In this document: positions 28,211 to 36,934 of the stretch, piece by piece
Position numbering within the stretch: the stretch's first letter is position 1
Layout: each line of letters opens with the position of its first letter
NCBI RefSeq assembly: GCF_017743935.1
Contig: NZ_JAGHRE010000004.1
Location: forward strand, 1 to 64,000
Reading direction: 5' to 3'
Origin: Tropicibacter sp. R16_0
Lineage (GTDB): Bacteria; Pseudomonadota; Alphaproteobacteria; Rhodobacterales; Rhodobacteraceae
DNA: 64,000 nucleotides
Made by a program: the position numbers and the translations under genes
The notes under the pieces: model-generated
Database searches by the model: none
What the model was told of the DNA's origin: nothing
The model's input: only the letters and a program-made list of their open reading frames with translations

Positions 28211-29856
28211 CCCAGACCTCTGCTGCCCGTTTGCAAGTGATGTGGAACCGCCTGCTGGCCGTGGTCGAGGAGCAGGGTCAAACTCTGATCCGCGCGGCAT
28301 TCAGCCCGATTGTGCGGGAATGCGGTGACATTTCCGCCGGGATTTTCGACGTGCAGGGCAGGATGCTGGCGCAGGCGGTGACCGGCACGCCGGGTCATAT
28401 CAACACCATGGCCGAGGCCGTGTTGCACCTGCGTGAACGATTTCCGATCCAGAACATGAAGCCCGGCGACATCTACATGACCAATGACCCCTGGCTGGCG
28501 TCGGGGCATCTGAACGATTTCCTGCTGATGATGCCCGCCTTCAAAGACGGTAAGGTCGTTGGCTTTACCTCTTGCACCTCGCATCTGGTCGATCTGGGTG
28601 GCCTTGGCATGGGCCCCGAAGGGTCTGACATTTATGACGAAGGGCTGTTGATCCCGCCCTGCAAGCTGGTGGATCAGGGCGAATTGAACGCCCTGCTGAT
28701 GGACATTTTCCGCGCCAACTCCCGCGAACCTATCGCCAACGAGGGCGACATCTATGCGTTGGTGGCCTGTTGCGAGGCAGGGGTGAACCGGCTGGTTTCG
28801 ATGATGGAGGAGTTCGGGATCGAGGATCTGGAAGAGCTTGGCAGCTACATCATCGACACCTCGCGCCGTGGCACGCTCGAGGCGATCGCTGAGGTGCCCG
28901 AAGGCGTCTACAAGAATGTCCTGCGGATGGATGGCTATGAGAACGAGCTTGAGCTACACGCCACGCTGACAGTCTCTAAATCGGGGCTTCACGTGGATTT
29001 TGCCGGTACCTCGGGCTGCTCGTCCAAGGGCATCAATGTGCCGCTGAACTATGCCACGGCCTATACCGTCTTTGCCCTGCGCTGCATCGTTGGGCCGGAT
29101 ATCCCGAACAACGCAGGCTCGCTGGAACCGTTCACGGTGGACGGACCCAAGGGCTGTATCCTGAACGCGCAACGCCCGGTTCCGGTCGCGATGCGTCACA
29201 CGCTGGGGCAGGTGACCCCGGATCTGGTGTTGGGTTGCCTTCATCAGGCATTGCCGGATCAGGTCCCGGCTGAGGGCGCCTCGTGCATGTTCGACCTGCC
29301 GATGCGCCACGCGCCCGAGGTGGCCGCAAATGGCGGGCGTGAATTTGCGATTGAGCCGGTCCACAACGGCGGCACTGGCGCGCGGCCCCATGCGGATGGG
29401 CTGTCGGCGACGGCTTATCCGTCCGGCGTCTTTGGATCGCAGGTTGAGATCACCGAAGCTGTCGCCCCGGTGGTGATGTGGCGGCGTGAGTTGCGGCCCG
29501 ATTCTGGCGGGGCTGGCAAATATCGAGGCGGATTGGGACAACGGATCGAGATGACCTCGTCCAACGGCGCACCATTTATCGTGTTCCTGTCGGTGGAACG
29601 GCTCAAGTTCCCGGCCTTGGGGCGCATGGGCGGCCAACCTGGTGCGCCGGGACGCATTCGGTTCCGCGAGGGCGACAGCGACCTTTCGGGCAAGGGAGAA
29701 CTGCGGGTCGAAGGTGACGATTACCTGATTTTTGAAACGCCCGGCGGCGGTGGGTTTGGCGATGCGTCCGAACGCGACCCCGACGCGCTGGCGCTGGACC
29801 TCAAACGCGGGTTGGTGAGCGAAGCGGGTGCCAAAGCCTATGGGGGTGCATCATGA
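28207..29856 (+). CDS. hyuB: Hydantoinase B / oxoprolinase family subunit
   Basis: 549-aa partner of HyuA, start ATG 28207 with GGAGG upstream. The family pattern is clear: 'RLQVMWNRLLAVVEEQGQTLIRAAFSPIVRECGDISAGIFD', then 'MAEAVLHL..RF....MKPGDIYMTNDPWLASGHLNDFLLMMP', then 'SGCSSKGINVPLNYATAYTVFALRCIV'. The C-terminus has 'WRRELRPDSGGAGKYRGGLGQRIEM' and 'GGGGFGDASERDPDALALDLKRGLVS', the standard HyuB end. It overlaps hyuA and the following aminotransferase by 4 nt each, so four genes are translationally linked. Confidence 0.9.
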   Translation: MTQTSAARLQVMWNRLLAVVEEQGQTLIRAAFSPIVRECGDISAGIFDVQGRMLAQAVTGTPGHINTMAEAVLHLRERFPIQNMKPGDIYMTNDPWLASGHLNDFLLMMPAFKDGKVVGFTSCTSHLVDLGGLGMGPEGSDIYDEGLLIPPCKLVDQGELNALLMDIFRANSREPIANEGDIYALVACCEAGVNRLVSMMEEFGIEDLEELGSYIIDTSRRGTLEAIAEVPEGVYKNVLRMDGYENELELHATLTVSKSGLHVDFAGTSGCSSKGINVPLNYATAYTVFALRCIVGPDIPNNAGSLEPFTVDGPKGCILNAQRPVPVAMRHTLGQVTPDLVLGCLHQALPDQVPAEGASCMFDLPMRHAPEVAANGGREFAIEPVHNGGTGARPHADGLSATAYPSGVFGSQVEITEAVAPVVMWRRELRPDSGGAGKYRGGLGQRIEMTSSNGAPFIVFLSVERLKFPALGRMGGQPGAPGRIRFREGDSDLSGKGELRVEGDDYLIFETPGGGGFGDASERDPDALALDLKRGLVSEAGAKAYGGAS

Positions 29857-30920
29857 TCAAACCGGTTCCTCATGTGGGCGCAATGGGTGCCTATGCCCTC
29901 GCCGATTTGGGCGGGGTCGAAACGATATCCCTGGCGCAGAACGAAAGCGCCTTTCCCGCCAGTCCAGCGGCGATTGCAGCGGGGCAGGCGGCAATGTCTG
30001 ACCTACCATTGTACCCCGACCCTGAATGGCCCGATCTGCGGGCTGCAATTGCAGAAACACACGGGTTAGAGCCTGACTTGATCCTGTGCGGCGCCGGATC
30101 GATGGAATTGATCGGTTGTCTGATCCGGGCCTATGCCGGGCCGGGGGATCGGGTGTTGGGCACGGATTATGGCTATGCATTTGTCTCATCTGCAGCGGCG
30201 CAGGTGCAGGCGGATTACGTCAAGGCGCACGAGGTCGATTTGACAGTTTCTGTGGACGACATCCTGGCTACAGTGGCGCCTGAAACCCGCATTGTCTTTG
30301 TCTGCAATCCGGGCAATCCGACGGGTACCTTGATCCCCAATGCTGAGATCATCCGCCTGCGCGAGGCGCTTCCAGACGACGTGATGCTGGTGGTGGATCA
30401 GGCCTATGCCGAGTTCTCGGACGCGGGCTATGACCCGGCCGAGATTTTTGCGCTGGTGAGCCGCGGCGATACGGTGGTGATGCGGACGCTGTCCAAAGCC
30501 TATGGCCTAGCGGGTGCACGGGTTGGTTGGGGGTACTTCCCGGCTGAGATTGCAGGTGAGGTGCGCAAGCTTCTGAACCCCAACAACGTCTCGATCCCGT
30601 CGCAGGCTGCCGCTGCTGCTGCGGTGCGCGATCAGGCGCATATGAAGGACGTGGTGGCCAAGACGGCCATAATCCGGGATCGTTTTGCCGAAGAGTGCCG
30701 CGCCATTGGACTACAGGTGCCGCAAAGCCACACCAACTTTGTGCTGTTGCGTTTTGCGTCGACCGAACAGGCGCAAGCGGCAGATCAGGCGTTGCGTTCC
30801 GAGAACTTGTTGATGCGGGGTATGGGCGGCTATGGACTGTCGGATTGCCTGCGCGCCACCATCTGTGCCGAGGAAATCATGGACCGGGCGCGCGACATTT
30901 TGAAGGGAGTGCTGACATGA
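29853..30920 (+). CDS. HisC-like class I/II PLP aminotransferase
   Basis: 355-aa fold-type I aminotransferase resembling histidinol-phosphate aminotransferase. It has 'LAQNESAFPASPAA' (the HisC 'L..NE.p.gps' motif) and 'LCGAGSMELIGCLIRAYAGPGDRVL'. It also has 'VFVCNPGNPTGT' (residues 148-159) and the PLP lysine in 'RTLSKAYGLAGARVGW' (K215). Its place between hyuB and a maleate isomerase family gene, with ATGA overlaps on both sides, argues for a catabolic role on an amino acid made by the hydantoinase rather than histidine synthesis. True HisC function cannot be excluded. Confidence 0.8.
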   Translation: MIKPVPHVGAMGAYALADLGGVETISLAQNESAFPASPAAIAAGQAAMSDLPLYPDPEWPDLRAAIAETHGLEPDLILCGAGSMELIGCLIRAYAGPGDRVLGTDYGYAFVSSAAAQVQADYVKAHEVDLTVSVDDILATVAPETRIVFVCNPGNPTGTLIPNAEIIRLREALPDDVMLVVDQAYAEFSDAGYDPAEIFALVSRGDTVVMRTLSKAYGLAGARVGWGYFPAEIAGEVRKLLNPNNVSIPSQAAAAAAVRDQAHMKDVVAKTAIIRDRFAEECRAIGLQVPQSHTNFVLLRFASTEQAQAADQALRSENLLMRGMGGYGLSDCLRATICAEEIMDRARDILKGVLT

Positions 30921-31654
30921 CTGAAACCCGCACTGCGGCCAAGATCGGGGTGTTTGTGCCCTTCACAAATACCAACTTAGAGCCTGATATGGAGCTGCTG
31001 CGGCCACCGAACACCACGGTGCATTTTCAGCGTATGGGCGGCTATGACGTCGATGAAATTCCCGGCTTAGATCAGATGGCGGGGCTGGGGGCTTCTGATA
31101 TCAGCCATGACCTTCGGATGATCTCGGGCGTGCGGCCCGATGTGGTTCTCTATGGCTGCACCTCAGCCACGCTGACGCACGGACCCTCGTTCGATGCTGA
31201 TCTTGCCGAGCAGATCAAGGCAGGCTCTGGCGCGGTGTCGCTTACCGCTGCCGGGTCGCTGATCGCCGGGATCACAGCCATTGGCGCGACCAAGGTCGGG
31301 TTCTCTTCGCCGTACCTCGGCGAGATCAACGCGCAAGCCATGGATTTCATGGCCGAGAATGGGATCGAGACGGTCAAATGCGCCGATGTGGGGCGTGAGC
31401 TGGGGAACTATGGCCAAGGAGAGCTGACCCCGGACGAGGTGTTCGACCTGGCCTGTCAGGCGGATCACCCAGAGGCTCAGGCAATCGTGCTCAGCTGCAC
31501 CGACATGCGTTCTGTCGAGGCGATTGAGCGGATCGAGGCCACGCTGGACAAACCGGTGGTAACGTCGAACCAGGCGATGATGTTTTGCCTGATGCGGGCG
31601 CTGAACCTGCCGCGTCATGACCGGTTGCCGGGGCGCTTGTTCGATCGCCTGTGA
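30917..31654 (+). CDS. Maleate isomerase / Asp-Glu racemase superfamily enzyme
   Basis: 245 aa, start ATG 30917 overlapping the aminotransferase stop. It has the two catalytic cysteines of the superfamily, C81 in 'VLYGCTSATLTHG' and C194 in 'IVLSCTDMRSVEAIE'. Their spacing matches maleate cis-trans isomerase and arylmalonate decarboxylase-type proteins. 'GVFVPFTNTNLEPDMELLRPPNTTVHFQRM' matches the N-terminal strand-loop region of that family. It may racemise a hydantoin or amino acid, or isomerise a dicarboxylate, in the hyu pathway. It is the last gene of the overlapping four-gene unit. Confidence 0.8.
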   Translation: MTETRTAAKIGVFVPFTNTNLEPDMELLRPPNTTVHFQRMGGYDVDEIPGLDQMAGLGASDISHDLRMISGVRPDVVLYGCTSATLTHGPSFDADLAEQIKAGSGAVSLTAAGSLIAGITAIGATKVGFSSPYLGEINAQAMDFMAENGIETVKCADVGRELGNYGQGELTPDEVFDLACQADHPEAQAIVLSCTDMRSVEAIERIEATLDKPVVTSNQAMMFCLMRALNLPRHDRLPGRLFDRL

Positions 31655-31697
31655 AACACCATTGGACCGATCTTGTAGGCAGGATTAGGCTGACAAT

Positions 31698-32228
31698 ATG
31701 CGCAGCTTTCTTGCCATCGCTCTCTCCCCTCAGACAAGATCGGTTCTGACCGGCCTGCAGCGCAATCTGCGGGCCGGTCGCCTGGTTGATCCGGACAATT
31801 TGCACGTGACGCTGGCCTTTCTCGACGATCAACCCGAAGACGCATTAGGGGCCTTGCACGAGGAACTGTCACTTTTTCGGGTACCCAGCTTTCCTCTGAC
31901 CCTGCGCGGGGTGGGGTGCTTTGGCGGGGAGCTTCCGCGCCTTGTTTATGCAGATGTCGAGATGTCCGATAACCTGATGGCATTGAATCGCGAAGTGTCC
32001 AAGGCGGTTCGCCGGGCCGGGATCACGCTGAAAAGGCGCAAGTTTCATCCGCATGTGACCCTAGCTCGGTTAAAGCCGCATAATGCTCCGGCAGTTGCCC
32101 CGTTCCTGAGTTCCGAGGCGACCTTTCACCATGATGCGGGTCCGGTCACCAGCTTTGTCTTGTACGAGTCGATCCTGCGCCCAGAAGGTCCGACTTATCA
32201 CCCATTGGCCGAGTACGATTTGGTTTGA
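31698..32228 (+). CDS. thpR: RNA 2',3'-cyclic phosphodiesterase ThpR
   Basis: 176-aa 2H phosphoesterase, formerly called 2'-5' RNA ligase. It has both catalytic HxTx motifs: HVTL at H36 ('DNLHVTLAFLDD') and HVTL at H119 ('KFHPHVTLARLK'). The N-terminus 'MRSFLAIALSP' and C-terminal 'LYESILRPEGPTYHPLAEYDL' are typical. Its length is normal. It is 43 nt downstream of the maleate isomerase gene but functionally unrelated, so read-through is possible but probably incidental. Confidence 0.93.
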   Translation: MRSFLAIALSPQTRSVLTGLQRNLRAGRLVDPDNLHVTLAFLDDQPEDALGALHEELSLFRVPSFPLTLRGVGCFGGELPRLVYADVEMSDNLMALNREVSKAVRRAGITLKRRKFHPHVTLARLKPHNAPAVAPFLSSEATFHHDAGPVTSFVLYESILRPEGPTYHPLAEYDLV

Positions 32229-32307
32229 CTCTACGTCGCAGGGTTAAAGGTAGGGAAAACATGACCTCAAATCGCACCTTTGTTCGGAACTGAGGCAGAG
32301 TTCCCCC

Positions 32308-32322
32308 TTAAATTGTCACTAA
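32308..32322 (+). promoter_or_regulatory. Isolated CtrA-like box ahead of sterol-desaturase-family gene
   Basis: TTAA-N7-CTAA occurs 58-72 nt upstream of the hydroxylase ATG. It has the same spacing and substitution as the flagellar boxes but lacks the final C. It may be chance; it is listed because the motif is rare in this GC-rich sequence. Confidence 0.3.
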
Positions 32323-32379
32323 AGACATTCTATTTTGCATCCATTCCCGTAAGCCACCCAACACACAGGAGGAGCGCGA

Positions 32380-33273
32380 ATGGAACAGTTCTTTGCCCCT
32401 ATCAGCAATGAATACGTGTCCTATCTGGAAACGCTCGTGAATGACTATTTCTTCTTGATCGCTTTGGTCTATCTCGCGTTCGAGCTGGTCCGCTATGCCA
32501 TAAAGAAACAACTGAGCTGGACCCTGATCGGCGACACGATCACCAACTACATCACGCTGGCGATGTTCATCGTGACTGCCGCGCTTGTGGTTGGCCTGTT
32601 CTACGTCTCGACGTTCTTCTACGTCTATCAGTTCGCGATCTTCGACATCGAGACAACATGGATCACGGTGATCATCTGCGTGATCCTGGCCGATATCACC
32701 TATTACTGGGAGCACCGGTTCATGCACCGGGTGAACTTTGCCTGGGCCACGCATACGGTCCACCACAGCTCGCCCTTTTTCAACATCTCGGTCGCTTATC
32801 GCTTTGGCCCGATGGATGGCATCTGGCCGCTCTTGTTTCACCTGCCGCTCGCGTTGTTGGGCTTCCATCCTTTTGTGATCTTCTTTGCCGAGATCTTTGT
32901 GCAGGTCTATCAAACCGTTCTGCACACCGAAGCGATCCGCAAGCTTCCGCGCCCGATTGAGGCGATCATGAGCACGCCGTCGCATCACCGCGTACACCAT
33001 GGGTCGAACGAGAAGTATCTGGACAAGAACTATGCCGGGATCTTCATCATCTGGGACCGCATGTTCGGCACCTTTGCGTGTGAAGACGAAAAGGTGGTTT
33101 ATGGCCTGGTAACGCCCATCGAAAGTGTGAACCCCTTTGTGGCGTTCTTTCACGGCTTCTATCGGCTGGGGCGGGATGTCTGGAACATGCCAGGCTTCTT
33201 CAACAAGATCGGCGTTTTGATCCACCCGCCCGGGTGGGAGCCGAAGTCGAAACCCAAGTCGCCCGCCGAATAA
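32380..33273 (+). CDS. Sterol desaturase / fatty acid hydroxylase family protein
   Basis: 297-aa membrane di-iron oxygenase. About four hydrophobic spans surround the three histidine clusters of the superfamily: 'EHRFMH' (H112, H116), 'HTVHH' (H125, H128, H129) and 'HHRVHH' (H202, H203, H206, H207). These bind the non-haem di-iron centre that hydroxylates or desaturates lipid chains. Start ATG with AGGAGG about 9 nt upstream. It is 12 nt ahead of a DUF2141 gene and likely co-transcribed. The lipid substrate is not apparent; carotenoid, ornithine lipid or sterol-like lipids are all possible. Confidence 0.88.
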   Translation: MEQFFAPISNEYVSYLETLVNDYFFLIALVYLAFELVRYAIKKQLSWTLIGDTITNYITLAMFIVTAALVVGLFYVSTFFYVYQFAIFDIETTWITVIICVILADITYYWEHRFMHRVNFAWATHTVHHSSPFFNISVAYRFGPMDGIWPLLFHLPLALLGFHPFVIFFAEIFVQVYQTVLHTEAIRKLPRPIEAIMSTPSHHRVHHGSNEKYLDKNYAGIFIIWDRMFGTFACEDEKVVYGLVTPIESVNPFVAFFHGFYRLGRDVWNMPGFFNKIGVLIHPPGWEPKSKPKSPAE

Positions 33274-33285
33274 GGAGCCAGCGAC

Positions 33286-33813
33286 ATGCCATCAAATGCA
33301 ATGCGACTGTTCGGTCTTGTGGCCACCACCGGAATGTTCGTGGCGGGGGCCTGGCTGGCGCAAGAAGCGTCCTCGCCCGAAACCCTGGCTGCCGTGCTCG
33401 AAGCGGATCGGGAGTACTATGAGAGCCAGGACAAGGTGCCTCCATCGCAACAGATCACTGGTCCCCTGTCTGTAACTCTCGAAGGGATCCGCAACGCCAA
33501 GGGCAAGGTGCTGGTCTTGGCCTATGATGACAAGACGGCCTATGAAAACTCGGACCCTGAAAAGGTCGCGGGGTTCATCGAGGCTTCGGCCAAACAGGGG
33601 GCAATGACGATTACGTTTCCCGATTTGACCAGCGGGGAGTTTGCAGTGGTCGCCATTCATGATGAAAACGGCAACTATGATCTGGATTTCAACGGTCTAA
33701 CCCCGACCGAAGGGGTCGGGGTGTCTAACGCGTTTGGCTCGCTCGACAACCCCGGATTTGACCGCGCAAAGGTCAAGGCGGGGCCGGTCGATGTGACCGT
33801 CCACTATTACTGA
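33286..33813 (+). CDS. DUF2141 family exported protein
   Basis: 175 aa. An N-terminal hydrophobic segment (residues 7-24) acts as a signal or anchor. Residues 58-175 form the DUF2141 beta-sandwich: 'GPLSVTLEGIRNAKGKVLVLAYDD', 'SGEFAVVAIHDENGNYDLDFNGLTPTEGVGVSN' and a 'VDVTVHYY' final strand. The family is uncharacterised and usually periplasmic. It follows the hydroxylase by 12 nt, suggesting it acts with that enzyme or on its lipid. An imperfect hairpin at 33820-33841 follows the stop. Confidence 0.8.
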   Translation: MPSNAMRLFGLVATTGMFVAGAWLAQEASSPETLAAVLEADREYYESQDKVPPSQQITGPLSVTLEGIRNAKGKVLVLAYDDKTAYENSDPEKVAGFIEASAKQGAMTITFPDLTSGEFAVVAIHDENGNYDLDFNGLTPTEGVGVSNAFGSLDNPGFDRAKVKAGPVDVTVHYY

Positions 33814-33819
33814 GGGTTT

Positions 33820-33841
33820 GGGTGAGCCTTATGGCTCACCC
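33820..33841. terminator. Hairpin between convergent DUF2141 and mttB-like genes
   Basis: Perfect 9-bp arms GGGTGAGCC/GGCTCACCC around TTAT. The - strand stop codon of the mttB-like gene lies in the loop. No T-tract on either side, so any termination activity is uncertain. Confidence 0.5.
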
Positions 33842-35367
33842 GCGCCGATCTCTTCCTTGCGTTTGGCGACATAGGCATCCAATTCCTCGCGGATCGCGGG
33901 GTCCATTGCGGGCTCCTGATAGTCGCGTAGGGCCTGCTGCCAGATCTCAGTGGCGCGTTCGGCGGCATCCTTGGCGCCTGCGGCCTCCCAGTTTTCATAG
34001 TTCTGCCAATCCGACAGGATCGGGCGATAGAACGCGGTCTCGTACCGTTCCATCGTGTGTTCAGCGCCAAAGAAATGCCCGCCTGTGGGCACCGATTGGA
34101 TGGCGTCGAACCCCAACTCGTCCTCGTCGAATTTCATCGGTTTGAGGAATTCGATCATGTTCTGGATGATCTCTACATCCATGATGAATTTCTCGTAGGA
34201 TGCGGTCAGCCCCCCTTCGAGCCATCCGGCGGCGTGATAAACGATGTTCGCCCCGCCCAGCACCGCGCCCCAGGTGGCCATCATCGTTTCATACGCCGCC
34301 TGCAGGTCCACCGCGTTTGAGGCGTTGGCGTTCGAGGTGCGGTAAGGGATGCCATAGCGCCGCGCCAGTTGACCGCCGACGATGTTGGCCTTAGCGTTTT
34401 CGGGCGTGCCAAAGGCAGGCGCGCCCGAGCGCATGTCGACGTTTGAGGTAAACGAGCCATACATCACCGGCGTGCCTGGCTGCACCAGCTGCGTCAGTAC
34501 CACACCAAACAGCGCCTCGGCGTTCTGCTGAGCCAGGGCGGCGGGCAGGGTCACGGGGGTCATCGCGCCCATAAGTGTAAAGGGCGTCACCGTCACCGGC
34601 TGACCGTATTCCGCCATGGCGATCAACCCGTCCCCCATAGCGTCATCAAACAGACGGGGCGAGTTGACCGAAATGATGGTGATCACGCCGGGATCATCGC
34701 GCATCTCTTGAGGGCTCTGTCCGCGCGTGATGGCCATCATGTTGATCCCGTCCATCGCGCGACCCCGGCCAATTGCAGTGCAGTGGAATGAAAGATCGGA
34801 ATAGGCCAGATTGGCCAGATAGGTGTCCAGATGACGGTTGTTGGCAGGCATTTCGATCGGGGCCATCACCTGATTGCCGATCAGGTTCACCGCGTTGAAA
34901 TGATGCGCCAATTTGATGAAGTTGCAGTAGTCGATGTAGTTCCCCTGCCGCCGTCCGTTGATGCGGTCATGGACATTGGGGGGACCGGCCACCAGACCAA
35001 AGTTCACGTTGTTGCCACCCATAGTGATCCGCTTGGCACGGTTTCGGGCGGTCAGGGTGAACTGTGACGGCACGGTTTTCAGCGCTTCTGCGACGATGCT
35101 TTCGTCCATTCGGATCGTTTTTGTCTCGCGGTCGACGATGGCACCGGCGCGCTCAAAGATGTCCATCACGTTGTCGCCCATCACGCGGATGCCGGCCTCG
35201 GAGAGAATGCGCATGGATGTGGCGTGCAGTTGGTCCATTTGGTCTGGGTTCAACAGCTCAAACGGGGGATAGTGGTTCTGCACCTGTTGCCAGGGCAGTT
35301 GATCAATGCTGCCGCCTGCGCGTGTGGATTTCCCGCGGCGGCCGCCGCTGCGTCTGTCTCGTGCCAT
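33829..35367 (-). CDS. Trimethylamine methyltransferase (MttB) superfamily protein, non-pyrrolysine
   Basis: 512-aa TIM-barrel methyltransferase of the MttB superfamily, members of which move a methyl group from a quaternary or tertiary amine to a corrinoid protein. A basic N-terminal 20 residues precede 'PFELLNPDQMDQLHATSMRILSEAGIRVMGDNVMDIFERAGAIVD', typical of the family. The reading frame has no internal TAG, so it is not a pyrrolysine enzyme; related non-Pyl members use glycine betaine or carnitine-type substrates. No corrinoid protein gene is nearby. It lies just after the PrpD-like gene (6 nt) and close to a dimethylglycine dehydrogenase-like gene, pointing to methylated-amine catabolism. 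Confidence 0.85.
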   Translation of the reverse strand: MARDRRSGGRRGKSTRAGGSIDQLPWQQVQNHYPPFELLNPDQMDQLHATSMRILSEAGIRVMGDNVMDIFERAGAIVDRETKTIRMDESIVAEALKTVPSQFTLTARNRAKRITMGGNNVNFGLVAGPPNVHDRINGRRQGNYIDYCNFIKLAHHFNAVNLIGNQVMAPIEMPANNRHLDTYLANLAYSDLSFHCTAIGRGRAMDGINMMAITRGQSPQEMRDDPGVITIISVNSPRLFDDAMGDGLIAMAEYGQPVTVTPFTLMGAMTPVTLPAALAQQNAEALFGVVLTQLVQPGTPVMYGSFTSNVDMRSGAPAFGTPENAKANIVGGQLARRYGIPYRTSNANASNAVDLQAAYETMMATWGAVLGGANIVYHAAGWLEGGLTASYEKFIMDVEIIQNMIEFLKPMKFDEDELGFDAIQSVPTGGHFFGAEHTMERYETAFYRPILSDWQNYENWEAAGAKDAAERATEIWQQALRDYQEPAMDPAIREELDAYVAKRKEEIGAGEP

Positions 35368-35373
35368 AGGTAT

Positions 35374-36726
35374 TTACGCCTCCGGGGCGTCGTAAAGGTG
35401 TCGTGTCAGGTCCGAAAGTTTGCTTTCGGGGTTGGTCAGGCCCAAGGCCGCGTCGCGGATTGCGGCGGCACGGGCCTCGCCCAGCGAGGGGGTGGCGAAT
35501 TCCATGAACTTGGCGATGACTTCGTCGCGGCTCATGGGGGCTTCGGGACCGCCGCGGGCATGGATGTCGCCTGAATCCAACGTGCGGCCATCGGTGGTGG
35601 TGATCTGCACGTCGGCCCAACGGCCCACGGGAAAGCGGGAGCTGTGCTCGTCGGTTTCCGCCACCGAGATACGGGACATCACGTCGATGACGGTCTCGTC
35701 GCTCAGGCCCGTGCCCGAGATCTGCTCGACCCCGATCCGGCCGTGAACGATTTGAGCCGCGACCGCAAAAGGGAGCGAATACTGTGCCTTGGACGTGTTG
35801 TCGGGCACCTCGCGGAACAGGCAGGCGGCCTGGTGGAAGCTGTTGACCTGCACATGTTTGATGTCCGAGTGGGAAAGCTCATGTTCCAGCATGATTGCCC
35901 GCGCCCCGTCGATGGCCGCATGGGCCCATCGGCAGATCGGGTAGGGCTTCACGTACTGATGCTCCATCTGCCAGAAACGCCCCAGATCCTCCCAGTGATC
36001 TAGAACCTCATCGGCCTCGATGGTTATGGCGGGGGCGCCAGTAAACCCTTGCTCGGCCAGCACGACCGCTGACAAGCCGACCATCGCGCCCCAGCCTGAG
36101 CCGTCGTGCAACATCGTCGGGTTTGCAATCTCGCGCATCATTTGACTGCGAGGACCGTGGTATTCGGCGATACCCAGGGCTTGCCGCATCTGTTCACGGC
36201 TCATGCCTTTCAAGCGTGCGGCCATTGCGACGACGCCAAGCGCGTTCCAGGCACCGGACGTGTGATAGTCACTGACGGTGTCATGCAGCGCCAGGCCAGA
36301 GCGGCCTGCGATTTCGTATCCGATGGTCACGGCGGTCAGCGCCTCTGGCCCCGAGATGTCGGGGACCACCTCAGCCAAAGCAGCCATCGTCGGGACAACC
36401 ACAACGCCGATGTGGCCCTTGGTTGGGTTGTACCCGTCGTGCCCATCCAGATTGTCAGTTTGAGTGGCAGAAGCATAAGCAGCGCCTGCGATGCTGACGG
36501 GTCGTCCGTCGAACATCATCCGGGCTGTGACCTTTGGATCGCTTGAGCCATAGAGCAGCGCGGCGGTGTCGCGGGCGATTACGCCTGCCTCCATCGGGCC
36601 GGATCCGATGGTTATGCCCAAAGTGTCTAGCAGCATCAGCGCGGCTGCTTCCCGTGTGGTTTCGGGCAGATCGCCGGGAGCCAAGTCAAATGTGAAGTCG
36701 GCGATGCGATCAAATGTTGCGGTCAT
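35374..36726 (-). CDS. MmgE/PrpD family protein
   Basis: 450 aa, of the 2-methylcitrate dehydratase / cis-aconitate decarboxylase fold. Family marks: 'EAAALMLLDTLGITIGS', 'NLDGHDGYNPTKGHIGVVVVPTMAALAE', 'AVTIGYEIAGRSG', 'SDYHTSGAWNALGVVAMAARLKGMS', and 'KPYPICRWAHAAIDG' with the conserved Y-P-x-C/R substrate loop. No propionate genes are nearby, so a methylcitrate role is unlikely. It forms a two-gene operon with mttB and is divergent from a LysR regulator, which probably controls both. Confidence 0.85.
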   Translation of the reverse strand: MTATFDRIADFTFDLAPGDLPETTREAAALMLLDTLGITIGSGPMEAGVIARDTAALLYGSSDPKVTARMMFDGRPVSIAGAAYASATQTDNLDGHDGYNPTKGHIGVVVVPTMAALAEVVPDISGPEALTAVTIGYEIAGRSGLALHDTVSDYHTSGAWNALGVVAMAARLKGMSREQMRQALGIAEYHGPRSQMMREIANPTMLHDGSGWGAMVGLSAVVLAEQGFTGAPAITIEADEVLDHWEDLGRFWQMEHQYVKPYPICRWAHAAIDGARAIMLEHELSHSDIKHVQVNSFHQAACLFREVPDNTSKAQYSLPFAVAAQIVHGRIGVEQISGTGLSDETVIDVMSRISVAETDEHSSRFPVGRWADVQITTTDGRTLDSGDIHARGGPEAPMSRDEVIAKFMEFATPSLGEARAAAIRDAALGLTNPESKLSDLTRHLYDAPEA

Positions 36727-36857
36727 GGGCGATCCTGCATGTTGGCGATTTGGCGCGCGGATTGGGTCGGATCAAGGCTAGTGGGGTAAGCGCCCGGCAA
36801 CACGCAAAGAAGCGTGGGGCATTGGGGTGGATAATTTCGCGCATCACAACCGGCGCT

Positions 36858-36877
36858 ATGTCGCGTTTTTGCGACAT
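36858..36877. promoter_or_regulatory. Candidate LysR operator between prpD-like and lysR genes
   Basis: Perfect inverted repeat ATGTCGC-N6-GCGACAT in the 208-nt divergent intergenic region, 131 nt from the prpD-like ATG and 57 nt from the lysR ATG. LysR-type regulators bind such interrupted dyads (T-N11-A class) between their own gene and a divergent target. Confidence 0.5.
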
Positions 36878-36934
36878 TTTCCGGCGCGGACGGGACAGTC
36901 GCGCGCGGCTTCTTTGCGCGATAGGGTAGGCACC

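Noticed and set aside
33829-35367. Possible pyrrolysine-containing MttB
   Set aside because: The frame is open throughout with no internal TAG, so pyrrolysine is not used.
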